Shown here: positions 25,322 through 35,355 of the stretch, in pieces | Layout of the letters: the number at the start of each line of letters is the position of its first letter | How positions within the stretch are numbered: the first letter of the stretch is position 1 | From: Humibacter sp. RRB41 | GTDB lineage: Bacteria; Actinomycetota; Actinomycetes; Actinomycetales; Microbacteriaceae | Assembly: GCF_022761015.1 (NCBI RefSeq) | Contig: NZ_JAKWJQ010000006.1 | Coordinates: forward strand, 145,762-209,761 | Direction of reading: 5' to 3' | DNA: 64,000 nucleotides | Program-made: the position numbers and the translations under genes | The notes under the pieces: generated by a model | Told to the model about the DNA's origin: nothing | Databases searched by the model: none | The model's input: only the letters and a program-made list of their open reading frames with translations

Positions 25322-25981
25322 ATGAGGCAGAACCCGAGCTTCACCCTCGCAGACACCGAGGAGATCAAGCGGCTGATCAGAGAGAACCCGTGGGCGATCC
25401 TGGTGAGCCAGACGGATGCCGGGCCCGTGGCATCCCATTACCCGGTCGTGCTCGACGAGTCGCGCGACGACATCTCGATCGTGACGCACGTCGGCCGCCC
25501 CGACGAGCAGCTGCACGAACTCGGCGAGCATGAACTGCTGGTCATCATCCAGGGGCCGCACGGTTACATCTCGCCCGGCTGGTACGACGAGAAGCCCGCC
25601 GTCCCCACCTGGAACTTCATGGCGGCACACCTCACCGGCGTTCCAGAGATTCTCTCCGACGAAGAGAACTGGCAGGTGCTCGGTCGTCTCGTCGACCATT
25701 TCGAAGACCGGATGCCCGCTCCCCGCCGCATGGCAGGCACATCCGAGAATGAGGCGTATGCCGCACGCATCGTGAGCGGGACGGTCGGGATGCGGCTCAC
25801 ACCGACCCGCATCGTCGCGAAGAACAAGATGAGTCAGAACCGCGACGTCGAGACCGTGCAGACGATCATCACGCAACTCGAGGGCGAAGGACCCTACGCG
25901 GATGCCCGGCTCGCCGCCGAAATGCGCCGCACGCACAAGAGGCTCCTCCGCCCGCTCCCGCCTGAGTCCACAGCTCCCTGA
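25322..25981 (+). CDS. PaiB-like FMN-binding protein
   Basis: 219 residues. The flavin-reductase-like split barrel is seen in PWAILVSQTDAGPVASHYPV, IQGPHGYISPGWY and PTWNFMAAHLTG, which are PaiB signatures. PaiB of Bacillus was described as a negative regulator of sporulation and protease genes, but biochemical data for actinobacterial members are few, so an FMN- or haem-binding oxidoreductase role is as likely. A bidirectional terminator follows. Confidence 0.88.
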   Translation: MRQNPSFTLADTEEIKRLIRENPWAILVSQTDAGPVASHYPVVLDESRDDISIVTHVGRPDEQLHELGEHELLVIIQGPHGYISPGWYDEKPAVPTWNFMAAHLTGVPEILSDEENWQVLGRLVDHFEDRMPAPRRMAGTSENEAYAARIVSGTVGMRLTPTRIVAKNKMSQNRDVETVQTIITQLEGEGPYADARLAAEMRRTHKRLLRPLPPESTAP

Positions 25982-26025
25982 GCGACCGAAGCGAGTCGAA
26001 GGGCCCTTCACCCGCTCAGGAACAT

Positions 26026-26063
26026 CGAAGGAGCCGCCACCCTGTCGGGCAGCGGCTCCTTCG
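26026..26063. terminator. Bidirectional terminator between the PaiB-like gene and dps
   Basis: A 12-bp stem (CGAAGGAGCCGC, 26026-26037, with 26052-26063) and a 14-base loop, between convergent genes. Confidence 0.75.
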
Positions 26064-26079
26064 TGATCCGGGACGAGAG

Positions 26080-26565
26080 TTACTTCGCGATGTGCGCGAA
26101 CAACAGCCAGCGGTCCTTGTCGAGGCCGCGCGCGATCTCGATCGCGACATCCTGACTGCTCTGGTCGATCTCGTCGAGCTCGCGCACAGCGGTGTTCACC
26201 GCATCCAGTGCGACGTCGATCTGGCCGATGAACTCGGCGATCGACTTGTCGGACTGCACGAACCCGTCGCTCAGCGCGGTTGCCGTCGTGTTGGCGGCGA
26301 CCGTGGCGATGCGAGCGTCGATCGGCAGGCCGAGGGCGACGATCCGCTCTGCTGCGGTGTCCGCCCAGTCCTGCACGTGCTCGACGACCGTGTCGAGGAG
26401 CTCGTGCACGCCGATGAAGTTCGCCCCGCGCAGGTTCCAGTGCGCCTGCTTGCCGTTGACGACGAGCGCCTCGAGTTCGATGACGACCGGGGTGAGGAAC
26501 TGCGCGGTGCCTGCTGCGACATCCGGATTGGTGGTGGCCTTGGGAATGGTCACGGTGGTGGTCAT
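26080..26565 (-). CDS. dps: Dps family ferritin-like DNA-protection protein
   Basis: 161 residues forming the four-helix Dps bundle. The ferroxidase residues sit in VVNGKQAHWNLRG and HELLDTVVEHVQDWADTAAERI, the intersubunit pattern of Dps. Dps dodecamers store iron using peroxide and shield DNA. The ATG at 26565 has GAAGGGAC upstream; an earlier in-frame start is not supported. A TAGCGT box about 40 bases upstream may be the promoter. Confidence 0.93.
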   Translation of the reverse strand: MTTTVTIPKATTNPDVAAGTAQFLTPVVIELEALVVNGKQAHWNLRGANFIGVHELLDTVVEHVQDWADTAAERIVALGLPIDARIATVAANTTATALSDGFVQSDKSIAEFIGQIDVALDAVNTAVRELDEIDQSSQDVAIEIARGLDKDRWLLFAHIAK

Positions 26566-26666
26566 GGAAAGTGTCCCTTCGCTCGTCTGTCTGCGTTCAA
26601 CGCTACGCGGCCACAGGCATTCCGCAAGCAAGCGAAGGCTGGGCTAACTTGCGCCCGGATCAGGGA

Positions 26667-27254
26667 TTACTTGCCGGCGGCGAGTGCGTTCACGATCAGG
26701 AGGATGTTGCCGATGAGTGCAAGCGCACCGCTGATGATCGAGATCCACGCGACGATTCTGGTTCCTGTGTAGAGCCCGCTGCCGTATCCGCGCACGCGCA
26801 CCAGGGCCCAGATGCTGATACCCATGCCGAAGAGCGAGAGCGGCGTGAGCAGCCACCACACCCATCCCGTCAGAGAAAGGATCAGGCCGATGATGGCAAT
26901 GATGAACGAGCGCTGCTTGCGCGTCGCCTCCTGCTCTGGCGTGTATCTCTTGCCCTTCGCGGCGTCGTCGCCCCACGCCGACACCGTCGGCGCGGCGGTT
27001 GCCGATCGTTGCCCGTACTGCGGCGTCGAGGTCGCGCTGGTCGAGGGTCGATGCTCGGTGGCTGCCCGGCGGCGGCGGTCATCCATCAGGGTCGTGCGCG
27101 CTTCGACGAGCGCCTGCACCTCGGGGTCCTGGTTACCGGGCTGCGTCGTGTCAGCGCCTGCCGCCTGCACCTTCTTGGAGTAGGTGGCGAGAATCTCGCT
27201 GACCTCGGCATTCTTGTCGACCCCGAGGATCGTGGCGGCTTCGTCTGGTGTCAT
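26667..27254 (-). CDS. Membrane protein with a J-like N-terminus
   Basis: 195 residues. The N-terminal about 30 (TPDEAATILGVDKNAEVSEI, then ATYSKKVQ) look like the first helices of a J domain, but no HPD triplet is present. A Gln/Thr-rich linker follows, then two or three membrane helices (from about residue 115) with GWVWWLLTPLSLFGMGISIW between them, similar to DUF4190-type tails. Function unknown. It and the next gene are on the minus strand with 127 bases between. Confidence 0.6.
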   Translation of the reverse strand: MTPDEAATILGVDKNAEVSEILATYSKKVQAAGADTTQPGNQDPEVQALVEARTTLMDDRRRRAATEHRPSTSATSTPQYGQRSATAAPTVSAWGDDAAKGKRYTPEQEATRKQRSFIIAIIGLILSLTGWVWWLLTPLSLFGMGISIWALVRVRGYGSGLYTGTRIVAWISIISGALALIGNILLIVNALAAGK

Positions 27255-27381
27255 CGTCGAGGACCTCTTCTTGTGCGGCTACCGCCGTCGCGGAACGTTG
27301 AATCTCGCCGTGCACGGCGAACCGATCGGCGTTCGGTATCGATTGTCCCAAAAAACGAGAGCACTCACTGCACGGCCCGAT

Positions 27382-27897
27382 TCACTGCAAGGTGAGGTCG
27401 TCGTCCTGGCCGGACACCCTGTAGTCGCTCGGCTTCGTGTGTGTGGTGACGACGTTGTGATCGCCTTGGATCATCACGGCGCCCAACGCGGGGGCTGTGA
27501 CCGAGTTGTTCTGTCCCGTGACCTTCACCGAGCCGATGGATTGCGCGCCCAGCGCGATTCCGTTGCCCTTGAGCACGACCGAGCCGATGCGACTCGCCAG
27601 TGTCACGCTGTCCGACTCGCCTTCGACGTCGAGCGAGACCGCCCGATCGATGCGCACTGTGTTGCCGTTTCCCTTGACCACGACGGTGCCGCAGTCCCCG
27701 GTGATCGCATGCGTGTGGGATGCCCCGTCGATCTCGATCGATTCGCCGGCGCTGCAATGATGCGCGCCTCCCGTCGAGTACTTGGTCGCATCGTCGGAGG
27801 GTGCCGTCGTACTGGAACACGCAGCGAGGGCCACGAGCGCAGCACCCGAGACCACTATCGTCACGGCGCGGAGGGCTGCATGCAGTCGCGTCGGCAT
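27382..27897 (-). CDS. DUF3060-type lipoprotein
   Basis: 171 residues. A lipoprotein signal with lipobox ALAAC is followed by a beta-helical repeat region: short turns such as VVVKGNGNTVRID, VVLKGNGIAL and VKVTGQNNSVTA recur about every 20 residues. This is the pattern of DUF3060, common in actinobacterial surface proteins. Function unknown; a structural or binding role at the membrane surface is plausible. Confidence 0.78.
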   Translation of the reverse strand: MPTRLHAALRAVTIVVSGAALVALAACSSTTAPSDDATKYSTGGAHHCSAGESIEIDGASHTHAITGDCGTVVVKGNGNTVRIDRAVSLDVEGESDSVTLASRIGSVVLKGNGIALGAQSIGSVKVTGQNNSVTAPALGAVMIQGDHNVVTTHTKPSDYRVSGQDDDLTLQ

Positions 27898-28040
27898 CCG
27901 CCCATACTGGCAGACGAGCGTATTGATTCCGCAAGCCTTGACTTTCGTCGCCAGACGGTGCAGTCGACAGGCGAATGAGTGCTGCGGCCTCGCAGACGAA
28001 AAGCTCCGAATCCCTGCCGTGACGGGCGATATTCGGAGCG

Positions 28041-28114
28041 TGGAGGGGATGACGGGAATCGAACCCGCACCATCAGTTTGGAAGACTGAGGCTCTACCAT
28101 TGAGCTACATCCCC
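28041..28114 (-). tRNA. tRNA-Gly (anticodon TCC)
   Basis: On the minus strand: acceptor GGGGATG/CATCCCC, D stem GCTC/GAGC, anticodon loop CTTCCAA (TCC), T arm GCGGG/CCCGT, discriminator T and encoded CCA (28041-28043). Confidence 0.95.
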
Positions 28115-28280
28115 GGCCGGCCGTGGGCCGCTGTGCAAGTGTAATGCATGCTGGGCGCGGGGCCGGAACGGGCGGGCACGGGCATCCGTTTTCGTTCGCT
28201 AGACTGTTCCAGGTCATTCGGCTTGCCATGCGCCCCGGCGTGTGCTCGGCTGGTCGGACCTCTGCGGGTCCACCACGATC

Positions 28281-28354
28281 CGGGGCGTAGCTCAGCTTGG
28301 TAGAGCGCCCGCTTTGGGAGCGGGAGGCCGCAGGTTCGAATCCTGTCGCCCCGA
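28281..28354 (+). tRNA. tRNA-Pro (anticodon TGG)
   Basis: Acceptor CGGGGCG/CGCCCCG, D stem GCTC/GAGC, anticodon stem CCCGC/GCGGG with loop TTTGGGA (TGG), T arm GCAGG/CCTGT, discriminator A. CCA is not encoded (CAA follows). It is 50 bases upstream of the tig start. Confidence 0.95.
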
Positions 28355-28403
28355 CAAGGTCGACTCCGAGCGAACCACTTTCAATAATCAGGAGATCTCC
28401 CAC

Positions 28404-29810
28404 GTGAAGACCACGGTCGAAAAGCTGAGCCCGACACGGACGAAGCTCACCATCGCAGTGACCCCGGAGGAACTGCAGCCCAGCATCAAGCACGCTTACG
28501 AGCACCTCGCTGAGCAGGTCGACATCCCCGGGTTCCGTAAGGGCAAGGTCCCGCCGCCCATCATCGATCAGCGCGTCGGCAAGGGTGCCGTGCTTGAGCA
28601 TGCCGTCAACGAGGGTCTCGACGGCTTCTTCCGCGCCGCGGTCGAGGAGAACGACGTTCGCCCGGTCGGACGCCCCGAGGCCGACATCACCGACTGGCCC
28701 AGCGACAAGGACTTCTCCGGTGACCTCATCGTCGCCATCGAGGTCGACGTGCGCCCTGAGATCACCCTTCCCGAGTACGACGGCCTGGAGCTCACCGTCG
28801 ACGCCGTCGAGGTCACCCCCGACGACGTCGAAGAAGAGCTCGACCGTCTCCGGAGCCGCTTCGGCACGCTGGTCACCGTCGACCGTCCCGCCAAGACAGG
28901 CGACTTCGCCCAGCTCGATCTCGTCGCAACCATCGGCGATGAGCAGATCGACACAGCAAGCAACATCTCCTACGAGGTCGGCTCGGGCGAACTGGTCGAG
29001 GGCATCGACGAGGCGCTCGACGCTCTTTCGGCCGGCGAGACCACCACGTTCACCTCCAAGCTGCTCGGCGGCGACCACGAGGGCGAAGACGCCGAGATCA
29101 CCGTGACGCTGAACGCCGTCAAGGAGCGCGAGCTTCCGGATGCCGACGACGACTTCGCCCAGATCTCCAGCGAGTTCGACACCATCGGTGAACTGCGCGA
29201 GAACCTCCGTGGCGAGGCTGCTCGTGGCAAGACCTTCGGTCAGGGCAATGACGCGCGCAACCTGCTCGTCGATCGTCTGCTCGAGCTCACCGACATCCCG
29301 GTGCCGCCGGCCGTCGTCGAAGACGAGGTGCACCGTCACCTCGAGTCCGAGGACCGTCTCGAAGACGAGGTGCACCGCGCCGAGGTGACCGAGGCCAGCG
29401 ACAAGTCGTTCCGCACTCAGGTGCTGCTCGACGAGATCGCGCAGAAGGAGAACATCACCGTCAATCAGGACGAGCTGAGCAACTACCTCGTGCAGGCCGC
29501 GTCCCAGTACGGCATGGACCCGAACGAGTTCGTCACCGCGCTCGGCGAGAACGGCCAGATTCCGCAGATGGTCGGCGAGGTCACCCGCAACAAGACCATC
29601 GCCGTGCTGCTCGGGCGTGCCGTCGTCAAGGACACCAACGGCAAGCCGGTCGACCTGTCGGAGTTCGCCGCAGTACCGGATTCGACTGAGGATGCCGGCG
29701 CCGACGATGCTGAGGCTGCCGCTGGCAGCGAGACCGCTGACACCGACGCCGATGCAGAGGCGACCGAGGAGAAGCCCAAGACGAAGTCGAGCAAGGCGAA
29801 GAAGGCGTAG
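28404..29810 (+). CDS. tig: Trigger factor
   Basis: 468 residues; the ribosome-bound chaperone and prolyl isomerase that meets new proteins at the exit tunnel. The ribosome-docking loop is [12 protein letters not shown] (family GFRxGKxP). The FKBP-type domain is near residues 155-235 ([31 protein letters not shown]), and the helical C-terminal domain follows. The last about 45 residues are acidic then Lys-rich ([15 protein letters not shown]). The GTG start has AGGAGA eight bases upstream. It precedes the Clp protease genes, a widely conserved order. Confidence 0.97.
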   Translation: MKTTVEKLSPTRTKLTIAVTPEELQPSIKHAYEHLAEQVDIPGFRKGKVPPPIIDQRVGKGAVLEHAVNEGLDGFFRAAVEENDVRPVGRPEADITDWPSDKDFSGDLIVAIEVDVRPEITLPEYDGLELTVDAVEVTPDDVEEELDRLRSRFGTLVTVDRPAKTGDFAQLDLVATIGDEQIDTASNISYEVGSGELVEGIDEALDALSAGETTTFTSKLLGGDHEGEDAEITVTLNAVKERELPDADDDFAQISSEFDTIGELRENLRGEAARGKTFGQGNDARNLLVDRLLELTDIPVPPAVVEDEVHRHLESEDRLEDEVHRAEVTEASDKSFRTQVLLDEIAQKENITVNQDELSNYLVQAASQYGMDPNEFVTALGENGQIPQMVGEVTRNKTIAVLLGRAVVKDTNGKPVDLSEFAAVPDSTEDAGADDAEAAAGSETADTDADAEATEEKPKTKSSKAKKA

Positions 29811-29848
29811 CCGCGCAGTGGCGTAGCCGCGCTAGAGTCGTGCTCGTA

Positions 29849-29883
29849 AGAGGGGGGTGGATGCATCGCATCCGCCCCCTCTC
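29849..29883 (+). terminator. Intrinsic terminator of tig
   Basis: A G-rich arm (AGAGGGGGGTGGATGC, from 29849) pairs with GCATCCGCCCCCTCT across a 3-base ATC loop. It starts 39 bases after the tig stop. Confidence 0.8.
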
Positions 29884-29927
29884 ACGTCTGAGGTGCCGTA
29901 GGAATGCGAGACGACGAGGAGCGGTCA

Positions 29928-30404
29928 GTGGCCGACTGGGACAGTCAGTTCGACGGGGTCTGGGCTGACGAGAGCCTGAGCGACGCCGAACGCATCGAAC
30001 GCATCGATCGCCTGGCCGGAGTATGGGGAGACAACGCCATCGCTCTGTTCCACCGCGCCGGCGCGCGCGACGCCGCCGGACGCGAGGCGGAAGCCGAACC
30101 TCTTTATCGGCGCGCTCTCGTCCTCGGGCTCGACGATGACCACCGGGTACGAGCGGTCGTCCAGCTGGCCAGCACATTGCGCAATCTCGGACGCGTGCAC
30201 GAAGCGGTCTGGATGCTCGGTGACGAGCACACGAATCACCAGACCTCGCCGTACCGCGACGCGGTCGCCGCGTTCTACGCACTCGCCCTCGCGACCAGCG
30301 GCGAGTCTCGGCGCGCCACCTCGGTTGCGCTCACGGCGCTCGCTCCGCATCTACCGCTCTATCGCACGTCGGTCTCCCAGTACGCGAAAGACATCGCCTA
30401 CTGA
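29928..30404 (+). CDS. Tetratricopeptide-like protein
   Basis: 158 residues from the GTG at 29928, chosen because GAGGAG lies six bases before it; an ATG at 29904 would add eight residues. The helical repeats ALFHRAGARDAAGREAEAEP, LYRRALVLGLDDDHRVRAVV and LASTLRNLGRVHEAVWMLGD fit a TPR-like superhelix, which binds other proteins. It lies between tig and clpP1, separated from each by hairpins. The partner is unknown. Confidence 0.75.
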   Translation: MADWDSQFDGVWADESLSDAERIERIDRLAGVWGDNAIALFHRAGARDAAGREAEAEPLYRRALVLGLDDDHRVRAVVQLASTLRNLGRVHEAVWMLGDEHTNHQTSPYRDAVAAFYALALATSGESRRATSVALTALAPHLPLYRTSVSQYAKDIAY

Positions 30405-30410
30405 GACTCG

Positions 30411-30470
30411 CCCGGGGCTCTGTCCCTGGCACTGTGCTCGTTCGGTTCGCCCCGGGGCTCTGCCCCTGGC
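30411..30470 (+). repeat. Duplicated 20-base segment upstream of clpP1, second copy in a hairpin
   Basis: CCCGGGGCTCTGTCCCTGGC at 30411-30430 recurs 40 bases later at 30451-30470 with one change. The second copy is flanked by TTCGC and GCGAA, making a hairpin (about 30446-30474) with an inner GGGGC-TCT-GCCCC stem. It probably ends the TPR gene transcript. Confidence 0.7.
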
Positions 30471-30536
30471 GAACAGGCCGGTGCTGTTGCGTTGCCTTCG
30501 ATAGATTCGAGAGCACGTAAGAAAAGGAGCACGTTC

Positions 30537-31121
30537 ATGGCCGACGCGACACTGCAACCCAGTGTTTTTGACCGACTGCTGAAGGATCGCATCATCTGGC
30601 TCGGCTCGGAGGTGCGCGATGATAACGCGAACGAAATCGCCGCAAAGCTGCTGCTTCTGGCTGCGGAAGATCCCAAGCGCGACATCTACCTCTACATCAA
30701 TTCGCCCGGCGGTTCGATCACTGCCGGCATGGCCATCTACGACACGATGCAGTTCGTGCCGAATGACATCGTCACCGTCGGAATCGGCATGGCGGCATCC
30801 ATGGGTCAGCTGTTGCTGACGGCGGGCACCATGGGCAAGCGTTACATCACCCCGAACGCCCGGGTGCTGCTCCACCAGCCGCACGGCGGATTCGGTGGTA
30901 CGGCCAGCGACATCCAGACGCAGGCCCAGCTCATTCTCGACATGAAGAAGCGACTCGCCGAGATCACCGCATCGCAGACCGGGAAGACCGTCGAGCAGAT
31001 CAACTCCGACGGTGACCGCGACCGCTGGTTCACCGCCCAGGAAGCTCTGGAATACGGCTTCGTGGACCACATTCGCGAGTCGGCCACCGACGTCATCGGC
31101 GGCGGCGGAACCCAGGATTAG
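30537..31121 (+). CDS. clpP1: ATP-dependent Clp protease proteolytic subunit 1
   Basis: 194 residues, serine peptidase of the ClpP family. The catalytic Ser is in [11 protein letters not shown], His in LLHQPHGG, and Asp in [15 protein letters not shown] is eight bases before the ATG. Actinobacteria carry two ClpP proteins that form a mixed tetradecamer with two different rings; the second gene follows after 28 bases, and clpX, the unfoldase partner, is next. Confidence 0.97.
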   Translation: MADATLQPSVFDRLLKDRIIWLGSEVRDDNANEIAAKLLLLAAEDPKRDIYLYINSPGGSITAGMAIYDTMQFVPNDIVTVGIGMAASMGQLLLTAGTMGKRYITPNARVLLHQPHGGFGGTASDIQTQAQLILDMKKRLAEITASQTGKTVEQINSDGDRDRWFTAQEALEYGFVDHIRESATDVIGGGGTQD

Positions 31122-31149
31122 GCGAGAGAGAACGAAGGAAACGACACAC

Positions 31150-31827
31150 ATGGAAACCCCGAACTTCTCCGGACTGGCCGGTGGTGCCTCGCGCATCCCG
31201 ATGCCGGGCTCGCGTTACATCCTGCCCAGCTTCGAAGAGCGCACCGCCTACGGCTACAAGCGTCAAGACCCCTATGCCAAGCTCTTCGAGGATCGCATCA
31301 TCTTCCTCGGCGTTCAGGTGGACGACGCGTCGGCCGACGACATCATGGCTCAGCTGCTCGTGCTGGAGAGCCAGGATCCCGATCGCGACATCGTCATGTA
31401 CATCAACTCGCCTGGCGGCTCGTTCACGGCCATGACCGCGATCTACGACACGATGCAGTACATCCGTCCGCAGATCCAGACGGTCGTGCTCGGCCAGGCT
31501 GCCTCCGCTGCCGCAGTGTTGACGGCAGCCGGCACGCCGGGCAAGCGTCTCGCCCTGCCGAACGCACGCATCCTCATCCACCAGCCCGCCGTCGGCGAGG
31601 CCGGTCAGGGGCAGGCGTCCGACATCGAGATCCAGGCCAACGAGATCATGCGCATGCGCACGTGGCTCGAGGCGACGCTTTCGCAGCACACCGGCAAAGA
31701 CGTCGCGCAGGTCAACAAAGACATCGATCGCGACAAGATCCTGTCGGCCGAAGAGGCCCTCGAGTACGGACTCATCGATCAGGTGCTCACCAGCCGCAAG
31801 AGCCTCCCGGCTCTCACGGCGAAGTAG
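31150..31827 (+). CDS. clpP2: ATP-dependent Clp protease proteolytic subunit 2
   Basis: 225 residues, with an N-terminal extension of about 30 before the core (AKLFEDRIIFLGVQVDD), probably a propeptide. The catalytic Ser is in GQAASAAAVL, His in ILIHQPAV and Asp in NKDIDRD. It pairs with ClpP1. GAAGGAAA lies about ten bases before the ATG. A terminator at 31843-31879 separates it from clpX. Confidence 0.97.
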   Translation: METPNFSGLAGGASRIPMPGSRYILPSFEERTAYGYKRQDPYAKLFEDRIIFLGVQVDDASADDIMAQLLVLESQDPDRDIVMYINSPGGSFTAMTAIYDTMQYIRPQIQTVVLGQAASAAAVLTAAGTPGKRLALPNARILIHQPAVGEAGQGQASDIEIQANEIMRMRTWLEATLSQHTGKDVAQVNKDIDRDKILSAEEALEYGLIDQVLTSRKSLPALTAK

Positions 31828-31842
31828 TAAACGCACGACGAC

Positions 31843-31879
31843 CGAAGCGGCGGCGGAACGGATGTTCGCCGCCGCTTCG
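31843..31879 (+). terminator. Terminator after clpP2
   Basis: A 13-bp stem CGAAGCGGCGGCG (31843-31855 with 31867-31879) and an 11-base loop, 16 bases after the clpP2 stop. Confidence 0.8.
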
Positions 31880-31977
31880 CCGTCTCGCGAACGAGTCGGC
31901 ACGCGGGCCGCAGAGCTCCCGCCCAATGTCGGCGCCACAGGTTAGGCTCGTAAGAAGCGGCCCACTCGGGAGGTTCC

Positions 31978-33258
<1,281 letters not shown>

Positions 33259-33263
33259 CAGGC

Positions 33264-34307
33264 GTGGCGAGTCCACTGCCTATCGTCAGACCGTCGCGCC
33301 TTCGTGCGGGTGACAGGGTTGCCGTGGTCGCAACGTCGTGGCCGGGATCGACAGTCTTTCCGCACGTCTACCGGGCAGGTATCGACACGCTCGAGACGGC
33401 GTTGGGACTGGTTCCCGTCGAGTATCCGTCGACGGGGTTGACGTCGCAGGAGGCGTGGCTCGATCCGAAGGCGAGGGCCGACGACCTGAACGCGGCATTC
33501 GCCGATCCCGACATCGCCGGTGTGATCGCGGTGATCGGTGGCGACGACTCGATCAGGATTCTGCCGCATCTCGACCTCGAGACGATGCGGGCACATCCGA
33601 AGGTGCTGATGGGCTATTCGGACACGGCGACGCAACTGACCTGGCTCGCACAACACGGCATCGTGACCTTCAACGGACCGGCGGTGATGGCGGGCTTCGC
33701 GCAGGCAGCGAACCTGCCCGGCATGCTGCAGCACGTGAGAGACGTGCTCTTCAACCCGCAGCCCGAGCACGAGTACCGGCCCTATTCCAGGTGGACGACC
33801 GGGTATCCCGATTGGGGTCAGCAGGACGGCACCAGGGTGAATCGGCTCCGCAGGCACAACGGATGGCGGTGGTTACGCGGTTCGACAGCGCGTAGCGGTC
33901 GTCTCTTCGGCGGCTGCATCGAGGTGCTCGACATGATGGTCGGTACTCGATTCTGGCCGGAGCCCGCGTTCTTCGACGACCGCATCCTGTTCGTGGAGAC
34001 CTCGGAGGATGTCCCGCCGCCCGCGCAGGTGGGGTACTGGCTGCGTAATTTCGGGGCACAGGGCATCCTGAACCGCATCGCGGGGCTCGTGGTGGGCAGG
34101 CCTCGCGGATACACCGCGGAACAGGTGCACGAGCTCGACCGTCTCGTCGTGGAGCGGCTCGAAGAATGGCACGTCGACGACATTCCTGTGGTCAGCGGCG
34201 TCGACGTCGGACACACCGACCCGCAGTTCGTTCTGCCGAACAATGTCCTGGCCGAGCTCGACCCGATCGCCGGGCGATTCCGGCTTCTGGAGCCGGCCGT
34301 TCTCTGA
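33264..34307 (+). CDS. S66 family peptidase (LD-carboxypeptidase / MccF-like)
   Basis: 347 residues. It begins with RPSRLRAGDRVAVVATSWPG, and the nucleophile Ser is in LMGYSDTATQL; Glu and His of the triad are probably in LFGGCIEVLD and in SGVDVGHTDP. Family S66 includes LD-carboxypeptidases of peptidoglycan recycling and MccF, which cuts the antibiotic microcin C; MccF-like members fit this length and the YSD motif better. GTG start with no strong Shine-Dalgarno sequence, five bases after clpX, so it may rely on readthrough from clpX. Confidence 0.85.
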   Translation: MASPLPIVRPSRLRAGDRVAVVATSWPGSTVFPHVYRAGIDTLETALGLVPVEYPSTGLTSQEAWLDPKARADDLNAAFADPDIAGVIAVIGGDDSIRILPHLDLETMRAHPKVLMGYSDTATQLTWLAQHGIVTFNGPAVMAGFAQAANLPGMLQHVRDVLFNPQPEHEYRPYSRWTTGYPDWGQQDGTRVNRLRRHNGWRWLRGSTARSGRLFGGCIEVLDMMVGTRFWPEPAFFDDRILFVETSEDVPPPAQVGYWLRNFGAQGILNRIAGLVVGRPRGYTAEQVHELDRLVVERLEEWHVDDIPVVSGVDVGHTDPQFVLPNNVLAELDPIAGRFRLLEPAVL

Positions 34308-34382
34308 TCTCGCGAACCGTGGATGCGGCGCAGTGGTGCGCGTAGCATCGCCGGTGACGCTGGAAACGAGAACGGGGATGCG

Positions 34383-34808
34383 ATGGACGCGAACATGACC
34401 GCCGAGATGATGCAGACGATGTCGATGGACACCTTCGGCATGCCGGCGATGGACATGATGACGATGCAGCAGTGCATCGAGGCGTGTTCGGCCTGCGAGC
34501 AGGCGTGCACGATGTGCGCCGACAACGCCATGGCGGATGGCATGATCAAATGCGCGTCGATGTGCATGGACTGCGCGGATGTCTGCAACACGATGATGCG
34601 CATGATGATGCGGCCCAGCGGGTTCGACATGCCGTCGATGCGAGCCATGCTGCAGGCGTGCATGACGATGTGCTCCGCCTGTGCCGACGAGTGCGGCAAT
34701 CACGCGGAGATGAGCGAGACCTGCCGCATGTGTCAGATGGCGTGCGAGGCCTGCGTCGCAGCATGCCGCGCGATGATGGACATGTTCGCTGCGGCCGAGA
34801 CCGCCTGA
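34383..34808 (+). CDS. Met/Cys-rich four-helix copper-binding protein (DUF326/Csp type)
   Basis: 141 residues with about 32 Met and 18 Cys. Cysteines recur in helical spacing (QQCIEACSACEQACTMC; KCASMCMDCADVC; ACMTMCSACADEC; TCRMCQMACEACVAAC), so that four helices could line a bundle core with thiols. This is the pattern of DUF326 proteins and the Csp copper-storage proteins, which bind many Cu(I) ions. There is no signal peptide, so a cytosolic store (Csp3-like) is likely. The ATG at 34383 has GGGG upstream. No copper ATPase or CsoR gene is nearby. Confidence 0.85.
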   Translation: MDANMTAEMMQTMSMDTFGMPAMDMMTMQQCIEACSACEQACTMCADNAMADGMIKCASMCMDCADVCNTMMRMMMRPSGFDMPSMRAMLQACMTMCSACADECGNHAEMSETCRMCQMACEACVAACRAMMDMFAAAETA

Positions 34809-34823
34809 ACAGTCACCTTCTGT

Positions 34824-35186
34824 TTACGGTGCCTCGGTCTGATCCACCGCGAAGTTCTCCGAGCGGTACAACACGTTGAACCGACGCGAACCCGCCGACA
34901 GTACGTTGTAGACGGCGTGCAGCGCCACCGGCTCACCGGGGGAGACCGTCCCGGCGAGATCCCGGTGGTTCCAGAGCGCGACGGGTGTGCCGTCGATGGC
35001 ATAGGCATCCACCCAGCCGTCCTCGTGAACCGTAGCGACGACCAGGTCGAGCCAGTGCGACGGCGTTGCGGCGGCGAGCCGCAACTGCAGAGCGTGCAAC
35101 CCGTGGCCGGGACGGATGTCCGCGCACATCTCGCCGAGCTCGCACGCGCAGTCCGCGGTGTGATCGAGTTCGGGGAGAAGGGACAT
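34824..35186 (-). CDS. Hypothetical protein
   Basis: 120 residues, not recognised. The start at 35186 was chosen because GAGGAAAG lies five bases upstream. The N-terminus has two close cysteines (DCACELGEMC), followed by segments such as LQLRLAAATPSHWLDLVVATV and WVDAYAIDGTPVALWNHRDL that look like strands of a small beta domain. It is convergent with the copper-protein gene (15 bases apart). Confidence 0.55.
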   Translation of the reverse strand: MSLLPELDHTADCACELGEMCADIRPGHGLHALQLRLAAATPSHWLDLVVATVHEDGWVDAYAIDGTPVALWNHRDLAGTVSPGEPVALHAVYNVLSAGSRRFNVLYRSENFAVDQTEAP

Positions 35187-35291
35187 GGCTTTCCTCACGG
35201 GGTTCGCATCTCCCCGAGGTTCGAGGACGACCTGATCACGGTACGAAATCCCCGCGGAACCCGCACGTCGGTCCGTCACGCAGAGCAACAA

Positions 35292-35321
35292 ACGCGGCAT
35301 CCGTGGCTGCGGATGCCGCGT
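35292..35321 (-). terminator. Terminator of the M3 peptidase gene
   Basis: A 12-bp stem (ACGCGGCATCCG, 35292-35303, with 35310-35321) and a 6-base loop; on the minus strand it is followed by TTTGTTG. It lies 35 bases past the stop of the gene at 35356. Confidence 0.8.
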
Positions 35322-35355
35322 CGTGCGCCTTCGCAGGCCGCGCTACGCGGCGGCG

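Noticed and set aside
27861..29375. 504-codon minus-strand frame opposite tig
   Set aside because: It runs through two tRNA genes and the antisense of trigger factor.
30446..30475. ClgR operator upstream of clpP1
   Set aside because: The GTTCGC and GCGAAC half-sites are 18 bases apart, where the known motif needs about five.
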